The translations under genes were made by a program, and so were the position numbers. From contig NZ_AOJH01000043.1 in NCBI RefSeq assembly GCF_000337355.1, forward strand, positions 161,910-211,894: a stretch of DNA of 49,985 bases, in the 5' to 3' direction. The notes beneath the pieces were generated by a model that was not told where the DNA came from, did not search any database, and worked only from the letters and a program-made list of their open reading frames with translations. Position 1 is the stretch's first letter. Every line of letters begins with the position of its first letter. Shown here one piece after another: positions 34,201 through 42,578 of the stretch. Origin of the DNA: Halorubrum kocurii JCM 14978 (GTDB lineage: Archaea > Halobacteriota > Halobacteria > Halobacteriales > Haloferacaceae).

Positions 34201-35450
34201 CGGTCGGACTCCCCCGATCCCTCGGCGCCGCCGTCCCCGCTTTCGGCGTCGGTGCCGCCGTCGCCGTTCCGGGCTCCGCCGTCGCCGTCCCCGCTCTCGG
34301 CGGTCGACCCCCCGCTGTCACCGCCCGATCGCGACCCGCCGCGCGTCGCCGCGCGCCCCTCGACCGACGCGTCCAACTGCGGGCCGGCGGCGTTCGGGTC
34401 CCGCGCAGAGAGCGTCTGCTGCGGGAAGGGGATCACGATCCCCTCGTCTTCGAGCGCCGCCTTGACCGCGTTCATCGCGGCGGTCTGCGTCCGCCAGCGC
34501 TTGCGCATGCTCGGGTTGCGGATCCAGTAGCGGAGCCCGAGGACGACCGCCGAGTCGTCGAACCGCTTTGTCACGGCGTCCGGTTCCGGCATCTCGGCGA
34601 CGTCCTCGACCTCGGCGGCGGTCTCCTCGATCACCGCCGCGGCGCGCTCGATGTCGGTGTCGTAGTCGACGGCGACCTCGACTTCGATCCGGTAGCGGTT
34701 CCGCCGCGACCGGTCGATTATCGAGCCCGACCGGACCGTGTCGTTCGGGAGCGTGATCACCTCGCCGTCGAACGACCGGAGGCGGGTGCTCATGATCGAG
34801 ATCTCCGTGACCGTCCCCTCGTGGTCGCCCACCTCGACCCAGTCGCCCACCTCGAACGGGCGGGAGAACATCAGCACGAAGCCGGCGAGGATCGCGCCGA
34901 GGGTCTGGCGGGCCGCCATCCCGACCACGATCCCCAAGAAGCCGGCCCCGACGAGGAGCCCCCCGACGTTGTCGGTGAACAGCCCCACGACGACGAGCAG
35001 CGCGGCCGTGTACACCGACAGCTGCGTGAGCCGGAGGATGACCTCCTGCTGGTGGTCGGTGATCGACGCGCTCTCGTTCGCGACCTCGCGGATGACGCCG
35101 CCGAGGAAGTCCGTGACCGCGTACGCGACCGCGAGGAGCACCACCGCGAGCACGACGTTCGAGAGCTGGTCGGCGATCGCGGCCGACCGGACGGCTTCGA
35201 GGAGCGCCCCGCTCCGGTCCCACACCGCGATCAGCCCGATCGCGCCGGCCGCCGTCACGGTCGCGACGCTCGCCGACAACAGCAGCCGACGCGTGGAGGA
35301 GAGCTCGGCGTCCCGCTGCTTCAGTCGCCGAGTGAGGTGCCGCGCGGCAAGCACGACCGCGACGATCAGCGCCGACACCGCGATCCGTTCTGGGTTCCCC
35401 GAGACGACGCTCTGTACGTCGGTCGTGAGGTCGGAGCCGGCGCCGGTCAT
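34197..35450 (-). CDS. MscS-family mechanosensitive channel
   Basis: A 417-residue channel. Four to five hydrophobic helices occupy residues 20-175, and the pore-lining/beta-domain block is recognisable: GFLGIVVGMAARQTLGAILAG, FSRPFEVGDWVEVGDHEGTVTEISIMSTRLRSFDGEVITLPND. A cytoplasmic alpha/beta domain follows, and the last 75 residues are Gly/Asp/Ser low-complexity. It should open under hypo-osmotic membrane tension. It starts 6 nt after the ksgA stop and overlaps the following methyltransferase, so it sits inside that translation-related operon. Confidence 0.9.
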   Translation of the reverse strand: MTGAGSDLTTDVQSVVSGNPERIAVSALIVAVVLAARHLTRRLKQRDAELSSTRRLLLSASVATVTAAGAIGLIAVWDRSGALLEAVRSAAIADQLSNVVLAVVLLAVAYAVTDFLGGVIREVANESASITDHQQEVILRLTQLSVYTAALLVVVGLFTDNVGGLLVGAGFLGIVVGMAARQTLGAILAGFVLMFSRPFEVGDWVEVGDHEGTVTEISIMSTRLRSFDGEVITLPNDTVRSGSIIDRSRRNRYRIEVEVAVDYDTDIERAAAVIEETAAEVEDVAEMPEPDAVTKRFDDSAVVLGLRYWIRNPSMRKRWRTQTAAMNAVKAALEDEGIVIPFPQQTLSARDPNAAGPQLDASVEGRAATRGGSRSGGDSGGSTAESGDGDGGARNGDGGTDAESGDGGAEGSGESDR

Positions 35451-35456
35451 CCGCGG

Positions 35457-36428
35457 TCACACCTCCGCCGGCGAGCCGCGTTCGCGGGCCAGCTCGGCCA
35501 GCGCCGCGAACGCCGACGGGTCGAGGTCGCCGGGCCGGCGACGAAGCAGGTCCTCGTCGGCGGCGTCGACGACGGCCTCCGGGTCGTCCAGCCCGGAGAT
35601 GTGGCCGGTGTTCCGTATCGCGTTCCGGACCGTCTTGCGCCGCTGGGTGAACAGCGCTTTGACGAACCGGAGGAAGAAGGCCTCGTCGCCGACTTCGTAC
35701 TCCGGGTCGCGGGGCGTACACAGGACGACGGCGCTCTCGACGGCCGGCTGGGGGTCGAACGCCTCTTTCGGAACGCGCTCGACGATCTCGACGGCGGCGT
35801 AGTGCTGGGCGGACACGGAGAGCCGGCCGTACTCCGACTCGCCGGCCGACGCGACCATGCGCTCGGCGAACTCGACCTGGAACATCAACACGAGCGGCTT
35901 CCCCTCGGGGAGCAGCCGGAAGGCGATCTCCGAGGAGACGCCGTAGGGGAGGTTCGCGACGCAGGCGGTGAACGGGGGGAGATCGACGTCGAGGGCGTCG
36001 CCCTCGATCACGTCGAGGAGTCCGTCGTCGACCGCGGTCGCGAACTCCTCGCGGAGGAAGTCGGCGAAGACGCCGTCGCGCTCGATCACCGAGAGGCGGC
36101 CCGGCGCGGTATCGGCGTCAGCGGGTGCGGCATCGGCGTCAACGGGTGCGGCATCGGCGTCAACGGGCGCGGCATCGGCGTCGGAGCCGCGACGGGCCGC
36201 CACCGCCAGTAGCCGGTCGGTGAGCGCGCCGGCGCCCCCACCGATCTCCAAGAGGTGGCTCGCGTCGGCGTCGTCGGGGAGGTACGCGGGGATCCGGTCG
36301 AGCACGCGGTCGTCGACGAGGAAGTGCTGGTCGCGGTCGGGGTTCGCGCGCTCCCCGGCCCGCCGGGCGAGCGCGTCGGGGTCGCGGCCCCCGTACGCCG
36401 CGCCAGCGCCCGTCGATGAATCGGTCAT
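35457..36428 (-). CDS. rsmA: 16S rRNA adenine dimethyltransferase KsgA/RsmA
   Basis: A 323-residue methyltransferase that dimethylates two adjacent adenines in the 3' hairpin of 16S rRNA. DQHFLVDDRVLDRI opens the domain, LLEIGGGAGALTDRLL is SAM motif I, VIERD motif II, and CVANLPYGVSS motif IV (NLPY). The C-terminal RFVKALFTQRRKTVRNAIRN is typical of Dim1/KsgA. Start at 36428 (MTDSSTGAGAAYGG); the longer frame upstream belongs to other genes. Between motifs I and II lies a loop of about 28 residues generated by a 21-bp tandem repeat (DADAAPV units), absent from typical KsgA. Confidence 0.94.
   Translation of the reverse strand: MTDSSTGAGAAYGGRDPDALARRAGERANPDRDQHFLVDDRVLDRIPAYLPDDADASHLLEIGGGAGALTDRLLAVAARRGSDADAAPVDADAAPVDADAAPADADTAPGRLSVIERDGVFADFLREEFATAVDDGLLDVIEGDALDVDLPPFTACVANLPYGVSSEIAFRLLPEGKPLVLMFQVEFAERMVASAGESEYGRLSVSAQHYAAVEIVERVPKEAFDPQPAVESAVVLCTPRDPEYEVGDEAFFLRFVKALFTQRRKTVRNAIRNTGHISGLDDPEAVVDAADEDLLRRRPGDLDPSAFAALAELARERGSPAEV
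36110..36184. repeat. 21-bp tandem repeat inside rsmA
   Basis: Three full units (36110-36130, 36131-36151, 36152-36172) and a partial fourth, nearly identical and in frame, encode repeated DADAAPV. Confidence 0.9.
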
Positions 36429-36514
36429 GGCCGCGTTACTCCGCCGTTCCGGGTAAAAGTCCCGTTTCGGGGCGTCGGGCCCAGTTCCGGCTTCGAGCCG
36501 GACCTCGCCCCGCC

Positions 36515-37147
36515 TCACTCCTCGTAGCCGACGAACCGTCGGTACTTGAGGTCCTCGTCGCGGATCTCCTCGACGATCCGCTCCACGATCACCTCCCGCG
36601 GGCGGTGGAGCCCGGAGACGCGCTCGGTGACCTCCTCGAAGCTCTCGAACGGGCCGCGCTTCCGCTCGTCGAGCACCTTGTTCCGGAGCTGCTTGCCGAT
36701 CCCGGGCAGGAGGTTGAGCTGGTGGAGCCGCAGGGTTATCGGGCCGGCCTCGTTGTAGAAGTCGACGAACCGCCGCTCGTCGCCCTCGACGACGGCCTCG
36801 ACCGCGTACTCGATCTCGGCGGCCGCGTTCCGGGTCAGGTCGTCGAACGACACCTCGCGGTACCGACCGACGGCCGGTCCGTCGAGCCCGATCCGGTCGC
36901 TCACGGAGACGTCGGCCTCGTCGTCGAGCATGAGCTCGTACAGCCGGAACGCGTCCGTCCCGAGGCCGTACGCGACCGGCGACTTCCGGTACTGCGGGCG
37001 GTCGTCGTCGGGCCGTCCGTTGGGCATCACGTCCAGGAGGACGACAACGGGACCGTCGGCCGCGTCCGGCTCCGCTCCCGCGCCGGGGTCGTCCTCCGCG
37101 CCGGGGTCGTCCTCCGCGTCGGGCGCCTCGGTTTCGGGATCGCTCAT
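36515..37147 (-). CDS. DUF655 protein (helix-hairpin-helix)
   Basis: A 210-residue protein of the archaeal DUF655 family. After an acidic tail (residues 1-32) the conserved VVLLDVMPNGRPDD...SPVAYGLGTDAFRLYEL core is followed by an OB-like part and a helix-hairpin-helix (RLHQLNLLPGIGKQLRNKVLDERKRGPFESFEEV), which points to nucleic acid binding. The gene usually travels with ksgA and RNA polymerase subunit F in archaea; here it is 86 nt upstream of ksgA on the same strand. Molecular function is not established. Confidence 0.9.
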   Translation of the reverse strand: MSDPETEAPDAEDDPGAEDDPGAGAEPDAADGPVVVLLDVMPNGRPDDDRPQYRKSPVAYGLGTDAFRLYELMLDDEADVSVSDRIGLDGPAVGRYREVSFDDLTRNAAAEIEYAVEAVVEGDERRFVDFYNEAGPITLRLHQLNLLPGIGKQLRNKVLDERKRGPFESFEEVTERVSGLHRPREVIVERIVEEIRDEDLKYRRFVGYEE

Positions 37148-37319
37148 ACCTGTTTAAGAGGTCCGCGCGGTGAAAAAACCGCTGGCGCACAGTCGGAGGC
37201 GGCCGCTCCCGTTCGGTTCGTCCCCGTCGAGTCGACCTCGCGGGGTCGACCTCGCCGGGACGTTCCCGCTCGGCGACGACCGGCGAAAGCCAAAAGCCGG
37301 TCTGCCCCCGATGAACGGT

Positions 37320-38192
37320 ATGAACGAGCCCGGTACCGAGGGCGTGCTGTTGGACCAAGAGACGCTCCACGATCGGCTCGACGACGCGCCCGAGTGGCTT
37401 CGAGAGCACTACCGCACCTTCCGCGAGTCGATGCTCGGCGAGCGCGACGGCTCCCCGTTCCCCTGCTACTTCGGCATCGAGGTCGAGCGGGAGGGGGACC
37501 TGCTGTACGCCGCCTGCGAGTCGACCACCGATCCCGCGGCCCTGCTCCGGTTCCGCGACGTGCTCGTCGAGTACCTCGACACGTACGCGGACCACGCCGA
37601 CCGCACCCCGCTGGCCGTCTTCTTCCGACCGCCAGAGGGCGACGCCGGCGAGGCGCACTACCACGAGCGGCTGTGGCACGTCCTGGAGTTCCTCCACGTC
37701 CACGACCCCGAGCCGTGGCCCGACGACATCCCGACCGACCCCGACACCCCGCGCTGGGAGTTCTGCTTCGGCGGCGAGGCGCTGTTCCCGACCTCGCGGG
37801 CGCCCTTCTACGACGAGCGGAAGAGCCGGTACTCGCCGGTCGGCCTCGAGATCACCTTCCAGCCGCGGGCCGTCTTCGACGGGCTCACCGCCGACACCGA
37901 GGCGGGCGAGCGCGCTCGGGAGACGATCCGCGAGCGCATGGGCGAGTACGACGGCGTCTGTCCCCACGCCGACCTCGGCGACTGGGGCGTGGAGGGCGAC
38001 CGCGAGTGGAAACAGTACCTGTTCCACGAAGACGACGACGCGAGCCCGGACGCCTGTCCCCTCGACCCGACTCGAGAGCACCCGAAGGCGCCCGAGGCGC
38101 TGTTGGCGCCCGGCGCGTGGCGTCGGCTCACCGAGTCGGCCGCGCCCGACGGCGACGCCGGATCCGTGACCGCGGGACTCGGCGATGACTGA
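37320..38192 (+). CDS. YqcI/YcgG family protein
   Basis: A 290-residue protein with the YqcI/YcgG pattern: SPFPCYFGIEVEREGDLLYAACE, a Trp-rich middle (ERLWHVLEFLHVHDPEPWPDDIP), and FCFGGEALFPTSRAPFYDERKSRYSP...EITFQPR. The family is of unknown function, is related in places to heme/peroxide-type proteins, and is mostly bacterial. Two Met codons lie at 37311 and 37320; the second fits the A/T-rich CAAAAGCC about 26 nt upstream. An inverted repeat GACCGGC-N11-GCCGGTC (37278-37302) overlaps that promoter. Its end overlaps the cysteine hydrolase start by 8 nt. Confidence 0.82.
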   Translation: MNEPGTEGVLLDQETLHDRLDDAPEWLREHYRTFRESMLGERDGSPFPCYFGIEVEREGDLLYAACESTTDPAALLRFRDVLVEYLDTYADHADRTPLAVFFRPPEGDAGEAHYHERLWHVLEFLHVHDPEPWPDDIPTDPDTPRWEFCFGGEALFPTSRAPFYDERKSRYSPVGLEITFQPRAVFDGLTADTEAGERARETIRERMGEYDGVCPHADLGDWGVEGDREWKQYLFHEDDDASPDACPLDPTREHPKAPEALLAPGAWRRLTESAAPDGDAGSVTAGLGDD

Positions 38193-38766
38193 GCCGTCCC
38201 GGCCGGCGGACGACGCCCTCGCGCTCCCCGACGACGCCGTCCTCCTCCTGATCGACTTCCAGGTCGGGTTCGACGAGCCGGGGTGGGGCGAGCGCAACAA
38301 CCCCGACGCGGAGTCGGTCGCGGCCGCGCTCCTCGGCCGGTGGCGAGCGGCCGACCGGCCGGTCGCGCACGTCCGACACGCCTCGACCGAGCCCGACTCC
38401 CCGCTGCGCCCCGACGGCCCGGGGTTCGAGTGGAAGCCGGAGACGGCGCCCGCGGCGGGCGAGGCGACCTTCGAGAAGTCGGTCAACGGCGCCTTCCTCG
38501 ACTCCGGACTCGACGAGTGGCTCCGCGAGGCGGGCCGCGAGGCGCTCGTCGTCTGCGGGCTCACCACCGACCACTGCGTCTCCACGACGGTCCGGATGGC
38601 GGAGAACCGCGGGTACGACGTCTGGCTCGTCGCCGACGCCACCGCGACTCACGCCCGGACGGCCCACGACGGCGACCGGATCGACCCGGAGACCTCTCAC
38701 CGGGTCGCGCTCGCGCACCTCGACGGCGAGTTCGCGACCGTCGTCGAGAGCGACGAGCTCGAGTGA
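38185..38766 (+). CDS. Isochorismatase-family cysteine hydrolase
   Basis: A 193-residue alpha/beta hydrolase of the isochorismatase/nicotinamidase superfamily. The catalytic triad is visible: Asp in LLIDFQVGFD, Lys in TFEKSVNGAFLD, and Cys in LTTDHCVSTTVRMAENRGY. The substrate is unknown; amidases, isochorismate and related esters are family options. It overlaps the preceding YqcI/YcgG gene by 8 nt, so the two are translated together and may act on the same compound (inference). Confidence 0.9.
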   Translation: MTEPSRPADDALALPDDAVLLLIDFQVGFDEPGWGERNNPDAESVAAALLGRWRAADRPVAHVRHASTEPDSPLRPDGPGFEWKPETAPAAGEATFEKSVNGAFLDSGLDEWLREAGREALVVCGLTTDHCVSTTVRMAENRGYDVWLVADATATHARTAHDGDRIDPETSHRVALAHLDGEFATVVESDELE

Positions 38767-38802
38767 CGGGGGCGGCGGAGCCGGTCCGAGGCGCCTCTCT
38801 TC

Positions 38803-40263
38803 TCAGTCGTCCGCCGGATCAGCGCTCCCGGTCTCGCCCGCGCGCTCGGCGGCGTTCGCGAACATCCCCTGTCGGGTCGTGTACGCGAAGTACGCGCCGA
38901 GCCCGAGGAACCCGACGACGTTCGAGACCGCCACGGCCCAGAAGACGGCCTCCACCCCCCAGCCGAGTCCGGGGGCGACCGCGACGCCGAACGCCCCGAA
39001 CGTCGCGGTGGCGGGCACCGCGGCGACCGCGATGGGGAAGCGGACCGCCCAGTACTTGACCAGGTCGGCGACGAACGACGTCCGGGTGCGAGAGGCCCCG
39101 TTGAAGCCGGCCAGCAGGGTGTACGTCCCGCCGAGCGCCCAGTAGGTGACCGCGAGGATCCGGAGGTACAACACCGACAGCGACCGACCGGCCGCGGTGA
39201 GGTCGGGCGCGAGGAGGTCGGTGATCGCCCCGGCGAACAGGAGCTGGACGGCGCCGAGCGCGAGGAAGCCCACGACGACCAGCCCGGTCCCGACCACCGT
39301 CGTCCGCCGGGCTCTGCGCGGGGCGTCCGCGCCGAGGTTCTGCCCGATCATCGACTGGGCCGCCTGCTGCATTCCGAGCGCGGGAACGATCGCGAGCGTC
39401 GAGACGCGCGCGCCGACCGTGTACGCCGCGACCCCGGCCGCGCCGCCGGCGATCGCCACGAGCCCGACGACGAGCACGCGGACCAGCTCGCTCACCCCGC
39501 GCTGGCCGCCGAGCGGGAGCCCGACCGCCACGACCTCGCGCACGGTTCCGGGGTCGACGGCGAGCGCGTCGCGAGTGAGGCGGAACGTGTCCCGGCCGAC
39601 TCCCGCCGCGTACGCGAGCACGTGGATCAGCCCGGCGACGCCCGCGAGCACCGTCCCGAGGGCCGCGCCCGCGACGCCGAGCGCCGGGACCGGTCCGACG
39701 CCGAAGATGAGCACGGGCGCCGCGACGAGGTTGACGAGGACGCTGCCGACGCTCACGTGGAGGACGGCGCGCGTGTCGCCGTAGGCGGTGAAGCAGTTCT
39801 CCACCGTGTCGCCGACCGCGCCGAGCGGGAGGACGGCGACGATGATCGCGAGATAGGTCGCCGTGGTGCCGGCCAAGGCGGGGTCCGCCCCGAGGGCCCC
39901 CACCAGCTCGTCGGCGTAGAGGACGACGGGGATCGCGACCGCCGCGGTCCCCCCCAGCGCGACGAGCGCGCCGTTGACCGCGACGCGCCGCGCCCCCGCG
40001 TCGTCCTCGCCGCCCGCGCGCTGGGCGACGAGGATCTGCGTCCCGACGGCGGCGACGACCACCACCGCCCCCAAAAGCGACTGCACCGGGAGGCTGAGCC
40101 CGACCGCGGCGACCGCGTCCTCGCTCACCCGTCCGAGCCAGAACGTGTCGACGAGCGCGTTCGCGACGTACACGAGGTTCTGCGCGACGAGCGGGGCCGC
40201 GAGCAGCAGGAGCACCCGTCCCACCGGCCCGTCGGTGATCGCCTCGCGGTCGACGTCGAACAT
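38803..40263 (-). CDS. MATE family efflux transporter
   Basis: A 486-residue polytopic membrane protein with twelve hydrophobic segments arranged as two homologous halves, the MATE/MOP layout. The N-terminus DREAITDGPVGRVLLLLAAPLVAQNLVYVANALVDTFWLGRV and the internal AALGTVLAGVAG / LGMQQAAQSMIGQNLGADAPRRARRT segments are typical. It exports organic cations or drugs in exchange for sodium or protons; substrate unknown. The start at 40263 is supported by the TATA box 27 nt upstream. Confidence 0.9.
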   Translation of the reverse strand: MFDVDREAITDGPVGRVLLLLAAPLVAQNLVYVANALVDTFWLGRVSEDAVAAVGLSLPVQSLLGAVVVVAAVGTQILVAQRAGGEDDAGARRVAVNGALVALGGTAAVAIPVVLYADELVGALGADPALAGTTATYLAIIVAVLPLGAVGDTVENCFTAYGDTRAVLHVSVGSVLVNLVAAPVLIFGVGPVPALGVAGAALGTVLAGVAGLIHVLAYAAGVGRDTFRLTRDALAVDPGTVREVVAVGLPLGGQRGVSELVRVLVVGLVAIAGGAAGVAAYTVGARVSTLAIVPALGMQQAAQSMIGQNLGADAPRRARRTTVVGTGLVVVGFLALGAVQLLFAGAITDLLAPDLTAAGRSLSVLYLRILAVTYWALGGTYTLLAGFNGASRTRTSFVADLVKYWAVRFPIAVAAVPATATFGAFGVAVAPGLGWGVEAVFWAVAVSNVVGFLGLGAYFAYTTRQGMFANAAERAGETGSADPADD

Positions 40264-40285
40264 CGAATAGTTCCGTATCGGAATG

Positions 40286-40294
40286 ATATAATAA
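40286..40294 (-). promoter_or_regulatory. TATA box for the MATE transporter gene
   Basis: On the minus strand TTATTATAT, centred 27 nt before the ATG at 40263; leaderless. Confidence 0.65.
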
Positions 40295-40384
40295 AATTCT
40301 ATTGATGTTAGATACCATACGGCTCGCCGGGCGGGTCGTCGGTCCGATCCTCACGTTTTTGCACTCGGCCGCCGTGGTTCCGGT

Positions 40385-41323
40385 ATGCAACGCGGCCGTC
40401 GGAAGCCGGACTGGCTGAAGTCCCGTCCCCCGTCCGGGTCCCGGTTCACGGAGATCAAGGAGCGCCTCCGCGAGCGCGACCTCCACACCGTCTGCGAGGA
40501 GGCCAACTGCCCCAACATGGGCGAGTGCTGGTCCGGCCGCGAGGGCCCCGGCACCGCGACGTTCATGCTCATGGGCGACCGCTGCTCGCGCGGCTGTAAC
40601 TTCTGTGACGTGGAGACGGGCGGGATGGAGGCGCTCGACCCGGACGAGCCCGCGAACGTCGCGGACGCCGTCGCCGAGATCGGGCTCGATTACGTCGTCT
40701 TGACCTCCGTCGACCGCGACGACCTCGCCGACGGCGGGTCGGCGCACTTCGCCGAGACGATCCGCGAGATCAAGCGCCGCGACCCGGAGATCCTCGTCGA
40801 GACGCTGATCCCCGACTTCCAGGGCGACCCCGAGGCGATCGACCGGATAATCGAGGCGGGACCCGACGTGATCGCCCACAACGTCGAGACGGTCGAGCGG
40901 CTCCAGTGGCCGGTGCGGGACCGGCGGGCGAACTACGAGCAGTCGCTCGCGGTGCTCGACCGGGTTGACCGCGAGTCGGACGTCCACACCAAGACGAGCC
41001 TCATGCTGGGCGTGGGCGAGTACGACCACGAGGTGTACCGGACCCTCGGCGACCTCCGCGAGGTGGGCGTCGACGTGGTCACCTTCGGCCAGTACCTCCA
41101 GCCGTCGCGCTCGCACCTCGACGTGTTCGAGTACGTCCACCCCGACGCCTTCGAGACGTGGCGCGCGGTCGCGGAGGAGGAGTTCGACTTCCTCTACTGC
41201 GCCTCGGGACCGATGGTCCGATCGTCGTATAAGGCCGGTGAACTGTTCGTCGAGGCGCTGCTGCGCGAGGGCCGGTCGCCCGCCGACGCCCGTCGACACG
41301 CGCGGGCCGCGGGCGGCGACTGA
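40385..41323 (+). CDS. lipA: Lipoyl synthase
   Basis: A 312-residue radical SAM enzyme that inserts two sulfurs into octanoyl-E2 to make lipoate. The auxiliary Fe-S cluster motif is CEEANCPNMGEC, the radical SAM motif is RCSRGCNFCDVETG, and the C-terminal conserved SSYKAGELFVEA with the terminal cluster Ser (PMVRSSY) is present. Start at 40385 gives MQRGRRKPDWLKSRPPSG, the normal N-terminus. It is 121 nt from the divergent MATE gene. The lipoate ligase-like gene at 12838-13551 may provide the salvage route. Confidence 0.96.
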   Translation: MQRGRRKPDWLKSRPPSGSRFTEIKERLRERDLHTVCEEANCPNMGECWSGREGPGTATFMLMGDRCSRGCNFCDVETGGMEALDPDEPANVADAVAEIGLDYVVLTSVDRDDLADGGSAHFAETIREIKRRDPEILVETLIPDFQGDPEAIDRIIEAGPDVIAHNVETVERLQWPVRDRRANYEQSLAVLDRVDRESDVHTKTSLMLGVGEYDHEVYRTLGDLREVGVDVVTFGQYLQPSRSHLDVFEYVHPDAFETWRAVAEEEFDFLYCASGPMVRSSYKAGELFVEALLREGRSPADARRHARAAGGD

Positions 41324-41360
41324 GCCGGATCGAAACGGCGGATCGGAACCGCTCTAGGGT

Positions 41361-41402
41361 CCGACAGCTGTCAGGCGTTTTCGAGGTCTCGACTTTTGTC
41401 GA
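41361..41402. promoter_or_regulatory. Two palindromes upstream of the livH promoter
   Basis: CCGACAGCTGTCAGG (41361-41375) contains the perfect 10-bp palindrome GACAGCTGTC, and TCGAC-TTTT-GTCGA (41389-41402) follows just upstream of the TATA box at 41411. Both are placed where a regulator of the liv operon would bind. Confidence 0.5.
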
Positions 41403-41410
41403 AACAGCGA

Positions 41411-41418
41411 GTTATTTA
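41411..41418 (+). promoter_or_regulatory. TATA box for livHMGF
   Basis: GTTATTTA centred about 43 nt before the livH ATG, predicting a start near 41440 and a 5' leader of about 17 nt, longer than most in this window. Confidence 0.55.
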
Positions 41419-41456
41419 CCTCTCGCCGACTCACCCTGCGTCAGTGAGACGCACAC

Positions 41457-42578
41457 ATGGGAACAACTGAATCGTCGATCGTCGACTCGGCGCGGGCCCG
41501 GCCGGGGCTTCTCCTCGTCGTCCTCCTCGGCGGCCTCCTGCTCGTCGACCTCGCAGCGAAGCTCGCCGGGCTCTCTCTCGGTCCGCTCGGCGGGTCGGTC
41601 TCGGTCGATCGGCTCGGCTCGAACCTCTGGAACGGGGTCATCATCGGACTCGTCGTCGGGCTCGCCGGAATCGGGCTCTCGATGACGTACAGCATCCTCT
41701 CGTTCGCGAACTTCTCGCACGGCGACCTGCTCAGCACCGGCGCGTTCACCGGCTGGGGCGTCGCGTTCCTGATCGCCGGGTTCGGCGACATCCCGGTCCG
41801 GACGCTGTTGTCCGTCCGCGACGCCGGGAGCGCGAGCGCGGGCGACATCGGGGCGCACATCGTCTCCACGCCGATCGCGATCCTCGTCGGCCTGCTCGCG
41901 GCGTTCGCGATCACCGCCGTCGTGGCGCTGGCGCTCGACCGCGCGTTCTACAAGCCGATGCGAGACCGGGACGGGATCTCGATCCTCATCGCGTCGATCG
42001 GCGCCGCGCTGATCGTCCGGTACGTGATCCAGTTCGTCTACGGCTCCGACCGGCGCGGCGTCACGGCGAGCGTCGACGCCTCGAATCTGGCGTTCGGCCC
42101 GCTCGGGCTCTCCGTCAACGCCCATGAGTTGACTATCGTCGTCGCCGCGGCCGGACTCATGCTCGCGATGCACTTCATGCTCCAGCGCACGAAGCTCGGC
42201 ACCGCGATGCGGGCGATGGCCGACAACAAGGACCTCGCGCTCGTCACCGGCATCCCGGCCGAGCGCGTCGTCACCGCGACGTGGATCATCGGCGGCGGAC
42301 TGGCGGGCGCCTCCGGGTATCTCTACGTGTTGCTCCGGGGGACGATCCAGTTCGACTTCGGCTGGCTGCTGTTGCTCCTGATCTTCGCGGCCGTGATCCT
42401 CGGCGGGATCGGCTCGGTGTACGGCGCGATCGCCGGCGGGCTCGTCATCGGGATCGTCTTCACCACCTCGACTATCTGGATCCCCTCCGACTTCAACGAG
42501 GCCGCCGCCTTCGCGGTGATGATCACCATGCTCCTCCTGCGGCCGGAGGGACTCTTCGGAGGTGTTTCGACCGCATGA
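41457..42578 (+). CDS. livH: Branched-chain amino acid ABC transporter permease LivH
   Basis: A 373-residue permease. Hydrophobic helices and the LivH blocks are visible: GLVVGLAGIGLSMTYSILSFANFSHGD near residue 60-90, TKLGTAMRAMADNKDLALVTGIPAERVV (the EAA-like coupling loop), and GGIGSVYGAIAGGLVIGI near the C-terminus. It forms the membrane channel with LivM, powered by LivG and LivF. It opens a four-gene chain in which each gene overlaps the next; livM starts 4 nt before its end (ATGA). Confidence 0.93.
   Translation: MGTTESSIVDSARARPGLLLVVLLGGLLLVDLAAKLAGLSLGPLGGSVSVDRLGSNLWNGVIIGLVVGLAGIGLSMTYSILSFANFSHGDLLSTGAFTGWGVAFLIAGFGDIPVRTLLSVRDAGSASAGDIGAHIVSTPIAILVGLLAAFAITAVVALALDRAFYKPMRDRDGISILIASIGAALIVRYVIQFVYGSDRRGVTASVDASNLAFGPLGLSVNAHELTIVVAAAGLMLAMHFMLQRTKLGTAMRAMADNKDLALVTGIPAERVVTATWIIGGGLAGASGYLYVLLRGTIQFDFGWLLLLLIFAAVILGGIGSVYGAIAGGLVIGIVFTTSTIWIPSDFNEAAAFAVMITMLLLRPEGLFGGVSTA

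Noticed and set aside
35457-38642. A 1061-codon minus-strand open frame running through ksgA and upstream genes
   Set aside because: Only the ksgA part has protein-like composition; the rest is mirror-frame sequence of DUF655 and the plus-strand genes, common at this GC.
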